From: Thalassospira xiamenensis M-5 = DSM 17429
Lineage (GTDB): Bacteria; Pseudomonadota; Alphaproteobacteria; Rhodospirillales; Thalassospiraceae
Direction: 5' to 3'
NCBI RefSeq assembly: GCF_000300235.2
Contig: NZ_CP004388.1
Coordinates: 911,501 to 975,500, forward strand
Length of the DNA stretch: 64,000 bases
Shown here: piece after piece, positions 1 to 9,872 of the stretch
Layout of the letters: each line of letters opens with the position of its first letter
Numbering within the stretch: the stretch's first letter is position 1
Notes under the pieces: generated by a model
What the model was told of the DNA's origin: nothing
The model's input: the letters and a program-made list of their open reading frames with translations, nothing else
The model's database searches: none
Made by a program: the position numbers and the translations under genes

Positions 1-27
1 GAAAGTGGTCGCAACGTACATTGTTGA

Positions 28-795
28 TTAGAGCTTCTGTTCTGGCGCCTTGGTCAGGTTTTCCATATCCATAGCGCCCGGTATCAGCCGATAAACTGTT
101 TCCCAAACGCCGGAACCGGTTCGGCAGGCACGGCCGAAGAAGGCATTGGCTTCGGTGGCGGCTGACGGGAAGGTCACCTGATATTCACGGCAATACAAGC
201 CGTTCTGCTGGAAGGTTCGCAACGGTTCGATCAGGGTTTCGCTTTCACCAATATCGGTTTTGCGAAGTGATACCTTGCGGATCGTACCGCTTAGCGTGTT
301 TTCCAGCGTTTCATTGATCTGAGCATCCAGAACCGGGTTATTGACCGGTGAATATTCCGCAAGCTGCGCATTGGTGCCAGACATTACGCCATTCGGCGCA
401 ATATTTTGCGAAAACCAGCTACCCCCAACAAAGGCCAGAAGGACTGCAGCCGCCGCACCGATGCCGGTAAAAATGGCTGTGCGCGTATTGGAGTTTGCCG
501 CTTTCGGGATTGCAAGAGACGGCGCATCATTGGTTATGGATGGTACCGTTGCGGATTGCCCGTCAAGGATACCGGCGATCCGTTTTGACAGGTCGGGATA
601 TACCGTATCGCTCAAAAGGCGTTCGGACTGGCTGCGCAACATAACCGACTGTCCGGCAATGACTTCGAATTGCCGTCGCATCCTCGGGCAATTGCCGATC
701 CGGTCTTCCACCTTGCGGCAATCCGTCGGACCAAGCTCACCATCGACATAGGCAGACAGCAAGGCATAATCCTGTTCTGACAAACTATTACTCAT
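28..795 (-). CDS. membrane-anchored anti-sigma factor
   Basis: A 255-residue protein encoded directly after the ECF sigma factor, with the ATGA stop/start overlap (792-795) that marks translational coupling. The N-terminal 80 residues are cytoplasmic in character and resemble the helical sigma-binding region of anti-sigma factors. Cys26 and Cys36 are present, but there is no HxxxCxxC zinc motif. One strong membrane helix lies at about residues 107-129, followed by a ~125-residue exported domain. Inferred role: hold the partner sigma at the membrane and release it on an envelope signal. The sigma partner is assigned from adjacency; the signal is unknown. Confidence 0.8.
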   Translation of the reverse strand: MSNSLSEQDYALLSAYVDGELGPTDCRKVEDRIGNCPRMRRQFEVIAGQSVMLRSQSERLLSDTVYPDLSKRIAGILDGQSATVPSITNDAPSLAIPKAANSNTRTAIFTGIGAAAAVLLAFVGGSWFSQNIAPNGVMSGTNAQLAEYSPVNNPVLDAQINETLENTLSGTIRKVSLRKTDIGESETLIEPLRTFQQNGLYCREYQVTFPSAATEANAFFGRACRTGSGVWETVYRLIPGAMDMENLTKAPEQKL

Positions 796-1316
796 GATGA
801 TCCTCGCTGAATGTCTTCATCGTCATTTTCGGTGCCGTCCTCGTCATGAAGACCGGCCAGATAGGTGCGTGCACGGGCCACCCGACTCATCACCGTTCCG
901 TGCGGAATATCCAGAATGCCGCCAGCCTCGCGATAGGTGTAACCCTCAAACAAAACCAGTGTCAGGGCAGCGCGCTGTTCTTCGGACAGGCTTCCAAGCG
1001 CCTTTTGAAGGAACATGCGGTCTGTGCCACCATGACCATGCGAGGGCATGGTGATCTCACGCGCGTCCTCAAACGAAATCACGACACCACGGCGTTGCTC
1101 GCGCCGCTTTTCGTCAATCCAGCTAGTCTGGACAATCCGGAACATCCAGCTGTCCAGACGTGTGCCGCGTTCATACTGATCAATCCGCTCGACCGCTTTA
1201 ATATAGGCGGTCTGAACGAGATCCTCTGCTGCGGTGGCATCACGGGTCAGCGATCTTGCAAATCGCATGATGCGGGGCAGCAATTCTGTCATTTCTGCGC
1301 GTATTGCCGGTTCCAA
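792..1316 (-). CDS. ECF-type RNA polymerase sigma factor
   Basis: A 174-residue sigma-70 family protein with region 2 (about residues 10-75; AAEDLVQTAYIKA and the DSWMF segment) and region 4 (about 105-155; SLSEEQRAALTLV then the YREAGGILDIPHGTVMSRV helix-turn-helix). It lacks regions 1 and 3, as ECF sigmas do. It overlaps the downstream anti-sigma gene by four bases, so the two form a regulatory pair. The C-terminus is acidic and short. It is divergent from the secreted low-complexity gene at 1524, which might be a target; no matching promoter pair was identified, so this is conjecture. Confidence 0.9.
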   Translation of the reverse strand: MEPAIRAEMTELLPRIMRFARSLTRDATAAEDLVQTAYIKAVERIDQYERGTRLDSWMFRIVQTSWIDEKRREQRRGVVISFEDAREITMPSHGHGGTDRMFLQKALGSLSEEQRAALTLVLFEGYTYREAGGILDIPHGTVMSRVARARTYLAGLHDEDGTENDDEDIQRGSS

Positions 1317-1523
1317 ACCGAACTCCCGACCGTGATCATCTTTTTAAATCTGGTGTCTTGTTATGCAGATAACGCGCGCGAACGTCTGTTTCTTCCATCA
1401 CAGTTCAAAAAATCTGAAAAAAGTTCAATCAGTGGGATGAAAATGGAAAGCCTGCGCGTTGTCCTTGCAAATCACCGGATGAAATCATCCACAAGATTGG
1501 ACCTCATAGGTGGGGACGAAAAA

Positions 1524-2374
<851 letters not shown>

Positions 2375-2445
2375 TCAAAAGCAGCTGATCCTGCTTTCTG
2401 CTGTACGTTCTTTGGTTGGGACACGCAGCAAACTTATCCCCGCTG

Positions 2446-2469
2446 GTCCCCTCCGGCGGGGCTTTTTTT
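2446..2469 (+). terminator. Rho-independent terminator of the low-complexity gene
   Basis: The stem GTCCCC/GGGG around CTCCGGC is followed by CTTTTTTT, about 75 bases after the stop. Confidence 0.75.
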
Positions 2470-2502
2470 GTCATCCCAACCGTGCTGATCTCAGGCAAAA
2501 CA

Positions 2503-2532
2503 AAACCCCGCCAGCTCGCACCGGCGGGGTTT
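2503..2532 (-). terminator. terminator of icd
   Basis: Inverted repeat AAACCCCGCC ... GGCGGGGTTT, followed on the minus strand by TTGTTTTG. It lies just beyond the icd stop. Confidence 0.85.
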
Positions 2533-2558
2533 CATCATTCAGGGAAGGTGCCGGGCAA

Positions 2559-3773
2559 TCAACCCATGGCAACTTTCAGGCCTTCGTCAAGTTTGTCGAG
2601 GAACTGCGTGGTGGTCAGCCATTTCTGGTTCGGACCGATCAGCAGCGCCAGATCCTTGGTCATGAAGCCAGCTTCGACAGTGTCGACACAGACTTTTTCA
2701 AGGGTTTCGGCAAATTTCACGACGTCCGGGGTGGCATCGAACTCGCCACGGTACTTAAGGCCCTGCGTCCAGGCAAAGATCGACGCAATCGGGTTGGTCG
2801 AGGTTTCTTTGCCCTGCTGGTGCTGGCGATAGTGGCGGGTGACGGTGCCGTGGGCTGCTTCTGCTTCTACGGTCTGCCCATCCGGCGTCATCAGAACCGA
2901 GGTCATCAGACCAAGCGAGCCAAAGCCCTGTGCCACGGTGTCAGACTGAACGTCGCCGTCATAGTTCTTACAAGCCCAGACGAAACCACCATTCCATTTC
3001 ATCGCACATGCAACCATGTCGTCGATCAGGCGGTGTTCATAGGTGATGCCAGCAGCTTTGAACTTGTCGGCAAATTCGTTCTGGAAGACTTCCTCGAACA
3101 GATCCTTGAAGCGGCCGTCATAGGCTTTCATGATCGTGTTCTTGGTCGACAGGTAAACCGGCCAGCCAAGAGCAAGGCCATAGTTCATGCAGGCGCGTGC
3201 GAAACCGATGATGCTGTCATCAAGGTTGTACATCGACATGGCAACGCCCGAAGACGGGAAGTCGAAGACTTCGTGTTCGATGGGCTCGCCGCCGTCTGCC
3301 GGCTGGAACTTGATGGTCAGTTTGCCTGCACCCGGAACCTTGAAGTCGGTCGCACGGTACTGATCACCAAAAGCATGACGACCGATGACAATCGGCTGGG
3401 TCCAGCCCGGAACCAGACGCGGAACGTTCGAGCAGATGATCGGCTGGCGGAAAACGGTACCGCCGATGATGTTGCGGATGGTGCCGTTCGGCGACTTCCA
3501 CATTTTCTTCAGGCCGAATTCCTCGACGCGCTGCTCGTCCGGCGTGATGGTCGCGCATTTGACGCCAACACGATGTTCCTTGATGGCATTTGCCGCATCA
3601 ATGGTGATCTGGTCGTTGGTTTCGTCACGTTTCTGAACCGACAGATCGTAATATTTAAGATCGATGTCGAGATACGGCAGGATAAGTTTGGTTTTAATGA
3701 AGTCCCAGATGATCCGGGTCATTTCGTCGCCGTCGAGCTCGACGACGGGATTCTTCACTTGAATCTTGCTCAT
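2559..3773 (-). CDS. icd: NADP-dependent isocitrate dehydrogenase
   Basis: A 404-residue cytosolic TCA-cycle enzyme that oxidatively decarboxylates isocitrate to 2-oxoglutarate, making NADPH. The length and sequence match the eukaryote-like dimeric NADP-IDH typical of alphaproteobacteria. The start [20 protein letters not shown] is chosen because the 35 upstream in-frame codons are Pro/Arg-rich and unlike the family. Visible hallmarks are the substrate-phosphate segment [17 protein letters not shown] (about residues 96-112), the Asp metal-ligand region [18 protein letters not shown], and the late [10 protein letters not shown] segment. It is monocistronic with its own terminator. Confidence 0.97.
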   Translation of the reverse strand: MSKIQVKNPVVELDGDEMTRIIWDFIKTKLILPYLDIDLKYYDLSVQKRDETNDQITIDAANAIKEHRVGVKCATITPDEQRVEEFGLKKMWKSPNGTIRNIIGGTVFRQPIICSNVPRLVPGWTQPIVIGRHAFGDQYRATDFKVPGAGKLTIKFQPADGGEPIEHEVFDFPSSGVAMSMYNLDDSIIGFARACMNYGLALGWPVYLSTKNTIMKAYDGRFKDLFEEVFQNEFADKFKAAGITYEHRLIDDMVACAMKWNGGFVWACKNYDGDVQSDTVAQGFGSLGLMTSVLMTPDGQTVEAEAAHGTVTRHYRQHQQGKETSTNPIASIFAWTQGLKYRGEFDATPDVVKFAETLEKVCVDTVEAGFMTKDLALLIGPNQKWLTTTQFLDKLDEGLKVAMG

Positions 3774-4180
3774 GGAATACTCCCTTTCTGGCCGCGGCCA
3801 GGGTACAGCGCGGCTGCCATTTGACATTTCATCCGGCGCGCGAGGGAGCGCCCTGGCCGCGTCGGGAGAGCGCAACATACAGGATGAAATCAGAAAATCA
3901 AAGAGGGCGGCGCAACATCCTTGTTAAGACTTTCGCGCAAGGCCGAAATTGCTGGGTTTTTGTGCCTTGGCCGATGTTGATGCTGCCCTAGAAAACGCTG
4001 GTTTGCCCGATATTTACACCATTCCCTGAATTAGTGCGCATCCCACGGGCAGGGGACATGGCATGTGACGGCATATGATCCTGATCAAAGAAAAAGGTTA
4101 TGGAATGGGTCAAACTCGCATTTGTCGGGTTCAGGGGGAAGACTCCGGCACCGTCAAACCGGAACCAAATGGGGGCTTCC
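3774..4180. other. intergenic region between icd and a small membrane gene
   Basis: No convincing gene is visible in these ~400 bases. The stretch presumably holds the divergent promoters of icd and of the small gene at 4181, but no clear -35/-10 pair stood out. Confidence 0.4.
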
Positions 4181-4351
4181 ATGAACCTGCCTTATGAAAC
4201 CAACATCATCATCGCGCTCTGCATTGTCGGCTTCTGCCTTTTGGGCGTCGGATACAGCTTCCGCGACCGGGGATGGGGCCTTGCGCTTGTCTGGATCGGG
4301 GTGATCACGATGATGGGGCCGATTGCCTATCGCCTGCTGGTCATGTTCTGA
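4181..4351 (+). CDS. small two-helix membrane protein
   Basis: A 56-residue hydrophobic protein of unknown function, starting MNLPYETNIIIALCIVGF and containing two predicted membrane segments (about residues 8-24 and 32-53) separated by a short charged loop (SFRDRGW). The start at 4181 is preferred because a GGGGG run lies six bases upstream; the frame is open further upstream, where the sequence is not protein-like. It ends just before the convergent tetR gene. Confidence 0.55.
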   Translation: MNLPYETNIIIALCIVGFCLLGVGYSFRDRGWGLALVWIGVITMMGPIAYRLLVMF

Positions 4352-4368
4352 GCCGGAAGTCGTTCGGT

Positions 4369-4395
4369 GCGCAGGCTTATGCCTGCGCCGGGGTT
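4369..4395 (+). terminator. possible terminator of the small membrane gene
   Basis: Perfect stem GCGCAGGC-TTAT-GCCTGCGC followed by CGGGGTTTTCT. It overlaps the last codons of the convergent TetR gene. Confidence 0.4.
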
Positions 4396-5084
4396 TTCTG
4401 GTCAACCGTGGCCGGGTCTATTCCGTATCCGCGCAAGAACATATCGACCGCCGCAATTACATGGGCGTGCAAATCCTTTGCGTGTGGTTCCCAGCCGACA
4501 TAGGTCATCTGTCGGAAATCGTAATCGGCCTTAAGCAGGCTTGTGAAAAACACGGCGGCCTGTTTCGGATCGCTTTTGGGGAAGTTGCCTTCTTCCATCT
4601 GGCGTTCGAAGTAGGATGTGATGATCCGGCGGCCGCTCATCAAGCCGCTTTCATAAAACACCTTGCCCAGATGCAGGAACCGCGGAACTTCGGACAGGAA
4701 CAGCCGCATATAGCGAATGGTTTCCGGCGTGGTCAGAAGCGTCATCAGCGTTTCGCCAAAATGGATCAGGGCCGCCCGCAGCGGCATCTGTGACAATTCC
4801 AGATCGGCCATGACAGCAACCACACGTCCCGTGCAATTGCGAATCACCGCTTCAAATACGCCGTCCTTGTTGCCGAACAATTCGTAAATTGTTCGCCGGG
4901 AGCCGCCAGCTTCGGCGGTGATCATTTCAAGTGTCGTGCCCGAAAGGCCATGTTCGCAAAAAAGTTCACGGGCCGCATCAATCAGGGCTTCGCGACGTTT
5001 CAGGGTTCTCGGGTCGATATTTCGCGTTTCGGACAAGCAACTGTTCCAATTCTGCACTTGACGTTTGGTACTGTTTGGTACCAT
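4377..5084 (-). CDS. TetR-family transcriptional repressor of the EmrAB-like pump
   Basis: A 235-residue regulator. The N-terminal TetR helix-turn-helix spans about residues 30-76 (ALIDAARELFCEHGLSGTTL, then GGSRRTIYELFGNKDGVFEA), followed by an all-helical ligand-binding domain. It is divergent from the efflux operon, the usual arrangement for a local repressor. The ATG at 5084 lies inside the repeated GTTTGGTAC operator-like sequence and has no good ribosome site. A TTG at 5036 with GGA upstream is a rival start that would remove 16 residues outside the HTH domain. Confidence 0.85.
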   Translation of the reverse strand: MVPNSTKRQVQNWNSCLSETRNIDPRTLKRREALIDAARELFCEHGLSGTTLEMITAEAGGSRRTIYELFGNKDGVFEAVIRNCTGRVVAVMADLELSQMPLRAALIHFGETLMTLLTTPETIRYMRLFLSEVPRFLHLGKVFYESGLMSGRRIITSYFERQMEEGNFPKSDPKQAAVFFTSLLKADYDFRQMTYVGWEPHAKDLHAHVIAAVDMFLRGYGIDPATVDQKTPAQA

Positions 5085-5113
5085 AAGGGTTCAAATGGTA
5101 CTGATCAATACCA
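5058..5113. promoter_or_regulatory. operator/promoter cluster between tetR and the pump operon
   Basis: Direct repeats GTTTGGTAC at 5063-5071 and 5073-5081 are followed by an inverted pair TGGTA (5096-5100)/TACCA (5109-5113). A TTGACG -35-like hexamer sits at 5058. This fits a TetR binding region controlling both directions; the assignment is inferred from position. Confidence 0.5.
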
Positions 5114-5130
5114 AAAGGATCAAACGGACG

Positions 5131-6234
5131 ATGAGTGTGAAAAAAGTCATACTGCCCCTGATCGCTGCGGCGATTATCGGTGGCGGTGGGTATTACGGGT
5201 TCTACTGGGTGACTGAAGGTCAGTACCACGAAACGACCGACAATGCCTATTTACAGGCTGACGAAGTCGCGATTTCGCCAAAGGTTTCGGGATATGTCGG
5301 CGACCTTCGGGTTGCCGAAAACCAGCCTGTGCGCAAGGGCGAACTGATGTTGTCCATCAAGGACGAAGATTATCGTGCCGAACTGAAACAGGCCGAGGCC
5401 GCCCTTGATGCGCGCCGTGCCGCGGTTCAGACCATGGACGAGCAGATCACCCTTCAGATGGCCGCCATCGATCAGGCGGCGGCCAATGTCCGCATTGCGA
5501 AGGTCGAACTTGATCGCACGTCCGAGGATTATACGCGTTACGAGGATCTGGTGAAAAAGGGGGCGGCCAGCCGCCAGAAATTCGATTACGCCAAGGCCGA
5601 CCGTCAAACAGCACAGGCACAGGTGGCTGCTGCCAATGCGACCCTTGCGGTCGAGCAGGGGCGGATCGGCGTTCTGCGTGCGCAGAAGGTCGAAGCCGAA
5701 CGCGCCGTATCACAGGCAGAGGCCGCGCGCGATATCGCGCAGCAGGCCCTTGATGACACGCGCATCTACGCACCCTTTGACGGTGTGATTGGTAATCGGT
5801 CGGTTCAGACCGGCGCACTGGTTCAGCCCGGCGAACAGTTGCTCGTGCTTGTGCCGCTTCCGGGGGTTTATGTTGTGGCCAATTTCAAGGAAACCCAGAT
5901 CGGCCATATGGCACCGGGCCAGAAGGTCCGGATAGAAGTCGATGCCTTTCCCAATGCTGATATCACCGGCCGGATCGAAAGCTTTGCCCCTGCCACCGGC
6001 GCGCAGTTCAGTTTGCTGCCGCCCGAAAATGCCACCGGCAACTTCACCAAAATCACCCAGCGTGTCCCGGTGCGTATTGCCCTTGATAACAGTGACCTTG
6101 CCAAGGCCCTACGCCCGGGCCTGTCGGTTGTTGTGAATGTCGATGTGCGTGATGGTGACGGTGCTGAGCATGCGGCGGGTTCCGGCCTTGCCAGTGTTGT
6201 AACGCCGACCCCGGAACTCTCGGAGCGCAACTGA
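5131..6234 (+). CDS. EmrA-like membrane fusion protein (HlyD family)
   Basis: A 367-residue periplasmic adaptor for a drug-efflux pump. One N-terminal membrane anchor (about residues 5-24), then the DNAYLQADEVAISPKVSGYV beginning of the biotinyl-lipoyl domain, a long coiled-coil (about 80-190, Ala/Gln/Glu-rich), the closing lipoyl half (YAPFDGVIGNRSVQTGALV) and a beta-barrel with NFKETQIGHMAPGQ. The start at 5131 is chosen because the anchor follows at once and AAAAGGA lies upstream. It ends one base before the transporter gene. The likely repressor is the divergent TetR gene. Confidence 0.9.
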   Translation: MSVKKVILPLIAAAIIGGGGYYGFYWVTEGQYHETTDNAYLQADEVAISPKVSGYVGDLRVAENQPVRKGELMLSIKDEDYRAELKQAEAALDARRAAVQTMDEQITLQMAAIDQAAANVRIAKVELDRTSEDYTRYEDLVKKGAASRQKFDYAKADRQTAQAQVAAANATLAVEQGRIGVLRAQKVEAERAVSQAEAARDIAQQALDDTRIYAPFDGVIGNRSVQTGALVQPGEQLLVLVPLPGVYVVANFKETQIGHMAPGQKVRIEVDAFPNADITGRIESFAPATGAQFSLLPPENATGNFTKITQRVPVRIALDNSDLAKALRPGLSVVVNVDVRDGDGAEHAAGSGLASVVTPTPELSERN

Positions 6235-6235
6235 A

Positions 6236-7828
6236 ATGAGCAGTGCCGCCACCAGCCCCGGTTCCATAGCCTTTCCCGATGATCCGGTGCAGCATGTCGA
6301 TACCACCAAGTTTATTGGCTGGGTTGCGATGGTGGTTGGCATGTTTCTGGCGATCCTTGACATCCAGATCGTCGCAAGCTCGCTTGAAAACATTCAGGCC
6401 GGTCTGTCAGCAAGCCCCGATGAAATCGGCTGGGTCCAGACCAGTTACCTGATTGCCGAAGTCGTCATGATCCCGCTTTCGGGTTTCCTGTCACGCCTGA
6501 TCTCAACCCGCTGGCTTTTTGTTGCCTCTGCAATCGGTTTTACGATTTTCAGCATCGCCTCGGCCTGTGCCTGGTCAATCGAAAGCATGATCTGGTTCCG
6601 TGCCGCGCAGGGTTTCCTTGGCGGGGCGATGATCCCGACCGTGTTTGCCACGACCTATATCATTTTCCCGGCGGATAAACGTAATACCGCCTCGGTGATG
6701 ATTGGTCTGATTGCCACTATGGCGCCGACTGTGGGGCCGACTTTGGGCGGTTATCTGACGCAGTCATTTTCGTGGCACTGGCTGTTTCTGATCAATGTTG
6801 TGCCGGGCATGCTGATCGCGCTTGTCGTCGCGGTAACGCTTGATGTTGATCGTGGCGATCGGTCGCTGCTCCGTGGCTTTGATCTGCGCGGATTGCTTGC
6901 GATGGCAGCCTTTCTCGGCAGTCTGGAATATGTGCTGGACGAGGGCCCAAAAGATGACTGGTTTGATGAACGCGCCATTGTTTATGGTGCCGTGATCTGC
7001 GTGATTTCGGGACTCTACTTCTTCCGGCGGATGTTCACCTATGATCATCCGATTGTCGATCTGCGCTCGTTCAGGGATCGCAACTTTGCCATGGGCTGTA
7101 TCTTCAGTTTCACCCTTGGCATCGGGCTTTATGGCAGTGTCTATATCCTGCCGCTGTTGCTAAGCCGTGTGCGCGGCTATGACAGTCTGGAAATCGGCAC
7201 CATCATGGCGGTCACCGGCATTTGCCAGTTCATTTCTGCCCCGATTGCCGGGAAACTGACGGCCAGATTGCCTGCGCGTGTCGTGCTGGGCTTTGGTCTG
7301 GCGTTGTTTGCGGTGGGGGTTGCCCTGAACGGTTTTCAGAACAGTCAGGTATCGTTTCACGAACTGATCCTGCCGCAGGCTGTGCGTGGTTTTGCCCTGA
7401 TGTTCTGCATGCTGCCGATCACCAATCTGGCACTTGGCACCTTGCCACCGGAAAAGATCAAAAACGCCAGCGGCCTTTATAACCTGATGCGCAACCTTGG
7501 CGGGGCAATTGGCTTGGCTGCGATCAACACCATGCTTGATAAACGCACCGACCTGCATTTCGCCCATCTGGCCGAACATATCAATACATCAAGCACGGCG
7601 TTTCAGAACTATCTGGAGACCATGACAGCACGATATAGCGCGCTGGGCCTTCCTGATCCGCAGGCTAGTGCGATGAAATCCATCGTCAATATCGTCACGC
7701 GCGAAGCCAGTATGATTTCGTTCAACGACGTGCAGCTTGCCATGGCCGGCATCTTCATTCTGGCTTTGCTGCTTCTGCCGCTCGCACGTCCGGCAGGATC
7801 GGGCAAACCATCCGTCGACGCACACTGA
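6236..7828 (+). CDS. EmrB/QacA-type MFS drug exporter (DHA2 family)
   Basis: A 530-residue, probably 14-helix proton-driven multidrug exporter of the inner membrane. It starts one base after the adaptor stop. Characteristic are the motif-A-like segments near helices 2-3 (SGFLSRLISTRWLF) and the helix-5 motif-C-like APTVGPTLGGYL, which marks drug:H+ antiporters. The substrate cannot be read from sequence. With the EmrA-like adaptor it would feed a TolC-type outer-membrane channel encoded elsewhere. Confidence 0.92.
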   Translation: MSSAATSPGSIAFPDDPVQHVDTTKFIGWVAMVVGMFLAILDIQIVASSLENIQAGLSASPDEIGWVQTSYLIAEVVMIPLSGFLSRLISTRWLFVASAIGFTIFSIASACAWSIESMIWFRAAQGFLGGAMIPTVFATTYIIFPADKRNTASVMIGLIATMAPTVGPTLGGYLTQSFSWHWLFLINVVPGMLIALVVAVTLDVDRGDRSLLRGFDLRGLLAMAAFLGSLEYVLDEGPKDDWFDERAIVYGAVICVISGLYFFRRMFTYDHPIVDLRSFRDRNFAMGCIFSFTLGIGLYGSVYILPLLLSRVRGYDSLEIGTIMAVTGICQFISAPIAGKLTARLPARVVLGFGLALFAVGVALNGFQNSQVSFHELILPQAVRGFALMFCMLPITNLALGTLPPEKIKNASGLYNLMRNLGGAIGLAAINTMLDKRTDLHFAHLAEHINTSSTAFQNYLETMTARYSALGLPDPQASAMKSIVNIVTREASMISFNDVQLAMAGIFILALLLLPLARPAGSGKPSVDAH

Positions 7829-7857
7829 AAACAGGATATTCCCCAACCAGACAGAAA

Positions 7858-7908
7858 AGGCCGCACATCGTTCCCCCGACCCCGCAAGCGAAAGCTTGAG
7901 TGCGGCCT
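7858..7908 (-). terminator. terminator of the PhoD-like gene
   Basis: Arms AGGCCGCA and TGCGGCCT close a long loop; on the minus strand the closing arm is followed by TTTTCTGT. It is interleaved with the opposing terminator. Confidence 0.5.
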
Positions 7909-7909
7909 G

Positions 7910-7944
7910 ACCGGTCCCCGTTCCCCCGGGGACCGGTTTTTTTT
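7910..7944 (+). terminator. terminator of the EmrAB-like operon
   Basis: Stem ACCGGTCCCC/GGGGACCGGT followed by eight T. The T-run overlaps the stop codon of the convergent phosphatase gene. Confidence 0.9.
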
Positions 7945-9592
7945 AGCCAACCAGCTTGATCACCTTCTGTGTGACACTTTCCGATCCGGGTTCGGCCCAG
8001 TAAAGGGTGGCGCTTATTTTGAGGTCACCATCCCGGCAATCGGCATTGATCAGCGCGAAATTGTTTTCCCCGGCAAAACGGAACATCTGTTCAAACCGAC
8101 CGCCATCGAACCCGTCTATATCGGCCGATTTTTGCATGGCGGCGGTGGCAATGCCCGGTGCCGGTTTGCGTGAAATCGCACTTGACGTTACATTGAACAA
8201 CCGTGCCCGAGGATAGGTTTTGCCATGCGTGATCTGAAACGCGCTGGCGCAATGGACATCCCCGCTCAGGATCACAATCGGGATGCTGCTTTCAGCGGAT
8301 CGCGCCAGCAGCAATTCAAGCATCGCATTTCGTTCCTTGTGGTTGGTTTCATGGCCCCATTCATCCATGAAATCATCCTTTTGACCGCCAAAATCGAGCG
8401 TGTTTACGGCACTTTCCGTCCAGTGCACGACGGGCACGGGCGAACAGATAAAGATCGCCTTTTTCTTTTTGGTTGCGGCCGAATTGATCCAGCTTTTGAA
8501 GCGTTCGAGCTGTTCCGCCCCCAATAATCGCTGTCCGTCGGGTAATTCACAATCGTGATGGCCGCGCACGTCAAGCATGTAAAAGCCATAGGCTCCCTGA
8601 TCGAATTTATAATCCCAGTGGCTGGCATCGGGATCGCCATTGACGATCATGCTGTCAGGGTTATGCGCATGCTGATATTCAAGATAGGCCCGCGCTGCGG
8701 CCTTGAACATCAGCATCACAAGCGCGTAGTTGGCGTCCTCGTCATCATCCTGAAAGAAATTGGCAAGTTTGGCCTTGCGCTCATCCGCGGTCAGGGAGCC
8801 CCAGCCGTCCATGATCTCGTGATCGTCCCATATCATGTATTGCGGGAAACGCCGGTAAACAGACAGCAGATGTTCGAACTGCCAGTAAATCCGGTAATAG
8901 GTGCGATAAAGCTTGGTGAAATAATCAATGATCGCGGGTTCGTCGAGGTTGCCATCAGGTGCGCGATAGGCGGCCAGCAAGGCGTTTTTGTTATTCTTCA
9001 GCCACACCCAGACGTCCTGCATGCGCGATGCGTGATTGGTATCACAATAAACCTGATCGCCGCCGCCAATGACAAAATCCGCACGGCGTTCGTTCAGGAC
9101 ATCATAAAACTTGTCCCATGCGCCTTCGCTGTTAGGTTTGACACTAAACGGGTCGTGGCAGGAATAAAACCCGAACTGCAATGACTGCGGGTTTTTGGGC
9201 AATGTCCGGAACCAGTAATCATGTTCGCCGCCCATCTCGATGCAGCGCTCAAGATCAAGCTTATCCGATGCAAGGTAATAGTAATAGCGGGTATCTGGTT
9301 TAAGGTTGTCTACCTCGAACGTCATGGTTAGGTCGGTTTCGCGGGTGAATTCGCGTTCTTCCATGAAAACGATATCACTGTTCGCAGCCTTCATAGCAGC
9401 AAGGCTTTTGCCTGACAGATCATAGGCATCCTCGGGCAGTTTTCGCACACTGACAATCAGTGTCCAGCGCCCGGTCATATAGGCCCTTACCCAGATTTTC
9501 GCCGTGTTGTCGGTGGTATGGCCGACGATGGCGGCTGTATCGATTTTGGATTTGAGTGTTTCGTAATTGTCCGGCTGTTGCAGACTTGCCAT
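7943..9592 (-). CDS. PhoD-like metallophosphatase
   Basis: A 549-residue protein of the alkaline phosphatase D family (phosphomonoester/diester hydrolysis using Fe/Ca-type metals). An N-terminal beta-sandwich (about residues 18-130) precedes the metallophosphatase domain. Metal-ligand motifs are visible: CHD at 145-147, GGGDQVYCD at 176-184, IWDDHE at 254-259, and a later ILSGDVHCAS. There is no Sec or Tat signal peptide, unlike classical secreted PhoD, so a cytoplasmic location is suggested. It is monocistronic. The substrate is unknown. Confidence 0.88.
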   Translation of the reverse strand: MASLQQPDNYETLKSKIDTAAIVGHTTDNTAKIWVRAYMTGRWTLIVSVRKLPEDAYDLSGKSLAAMKAANSDIVFMEEREFTRETDLTMTFEVDNLKPDTRYYYYLASDKLDLERCIEMGGEHDYWFRTLPKNPQSLQFGFYSCHDPFSVKPNSEGAWDKFYDVLNERRADFVIGGGDQVYCDTNHASRMQDVWVWLKNNKNALLAAYRAPDGNLDEPAIIDYFTKLYRTYYRIYWQFEHLLSVYRRFPQYMIWDDHEIMDGWGSLTADERKAKLANFFQDDDEDANYALVMLMFKAAARAYLEYQHAHNPDSMIVNGDPDASHWDYKFDQGAYGFYMLDVRGHHDCELPDGQRLLGAEQLERFKSWINSAATKKKKAIFICSPVPVVHWTESAVNTLDFGGQKDDFMDEWGHETNHKERNAMLELLLARSAESSIPIVILSGDVHCASAFQITHGKTYPRARLFNVTSSAISRKPAPGIATAAMQKSADIDGFDGGRFEQMFRFAGENNFALINADCRDGDLKISATLYWAEPGSESVTQKVIKLVG

Positions 9593-9759
9593 TGGAAATC
9601 CCCGCTCTGTTTGCGCCCCTTTTTTCGGGTGCTTGCTTGGCCCGTTATTGCCCGGTCTTGGTGCAGACAGTTTAGGCCAATTTACGGTGGTATCAATTTC
9701 AAGTTTCAGATGCTTGTTTGGGGCAATCTTATCGGGAAGTATCCGTTGCCATTAAACAG

Positions 9760-9790
9760 GAAACGCCCGGGCGGGGAACCCGGGCGTTTC
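9760..9790 (-). terminator. hairpin downstream of the DMT transporter gene
   Basis: Perfect inverted repeat GAAACGCCCGGG ... CCCGGGCGTTTC, followed on the minus strand by CTGTTTAAT. It is a plausible terminator with an imperfect U-tract. Two further short inverted repeats (about 9797-9819 and 9833-9860) lie between it and the gene. Confidence 0.55.
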
Positions 9791-9872
9791 GGTCCATCCG
9801 GAAGGGAGACCACCGGATGGAAACAGGGTCGGACGGCCAATTTTTTGGGAGGCTGGCCGTTTGGGGATGCGG

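Noticed and set aside
2412..3824. 470-codon open frame antisense to icd
   Set aside because: It lies opposite the unambiguous icd gene and has no recognisable protein features.
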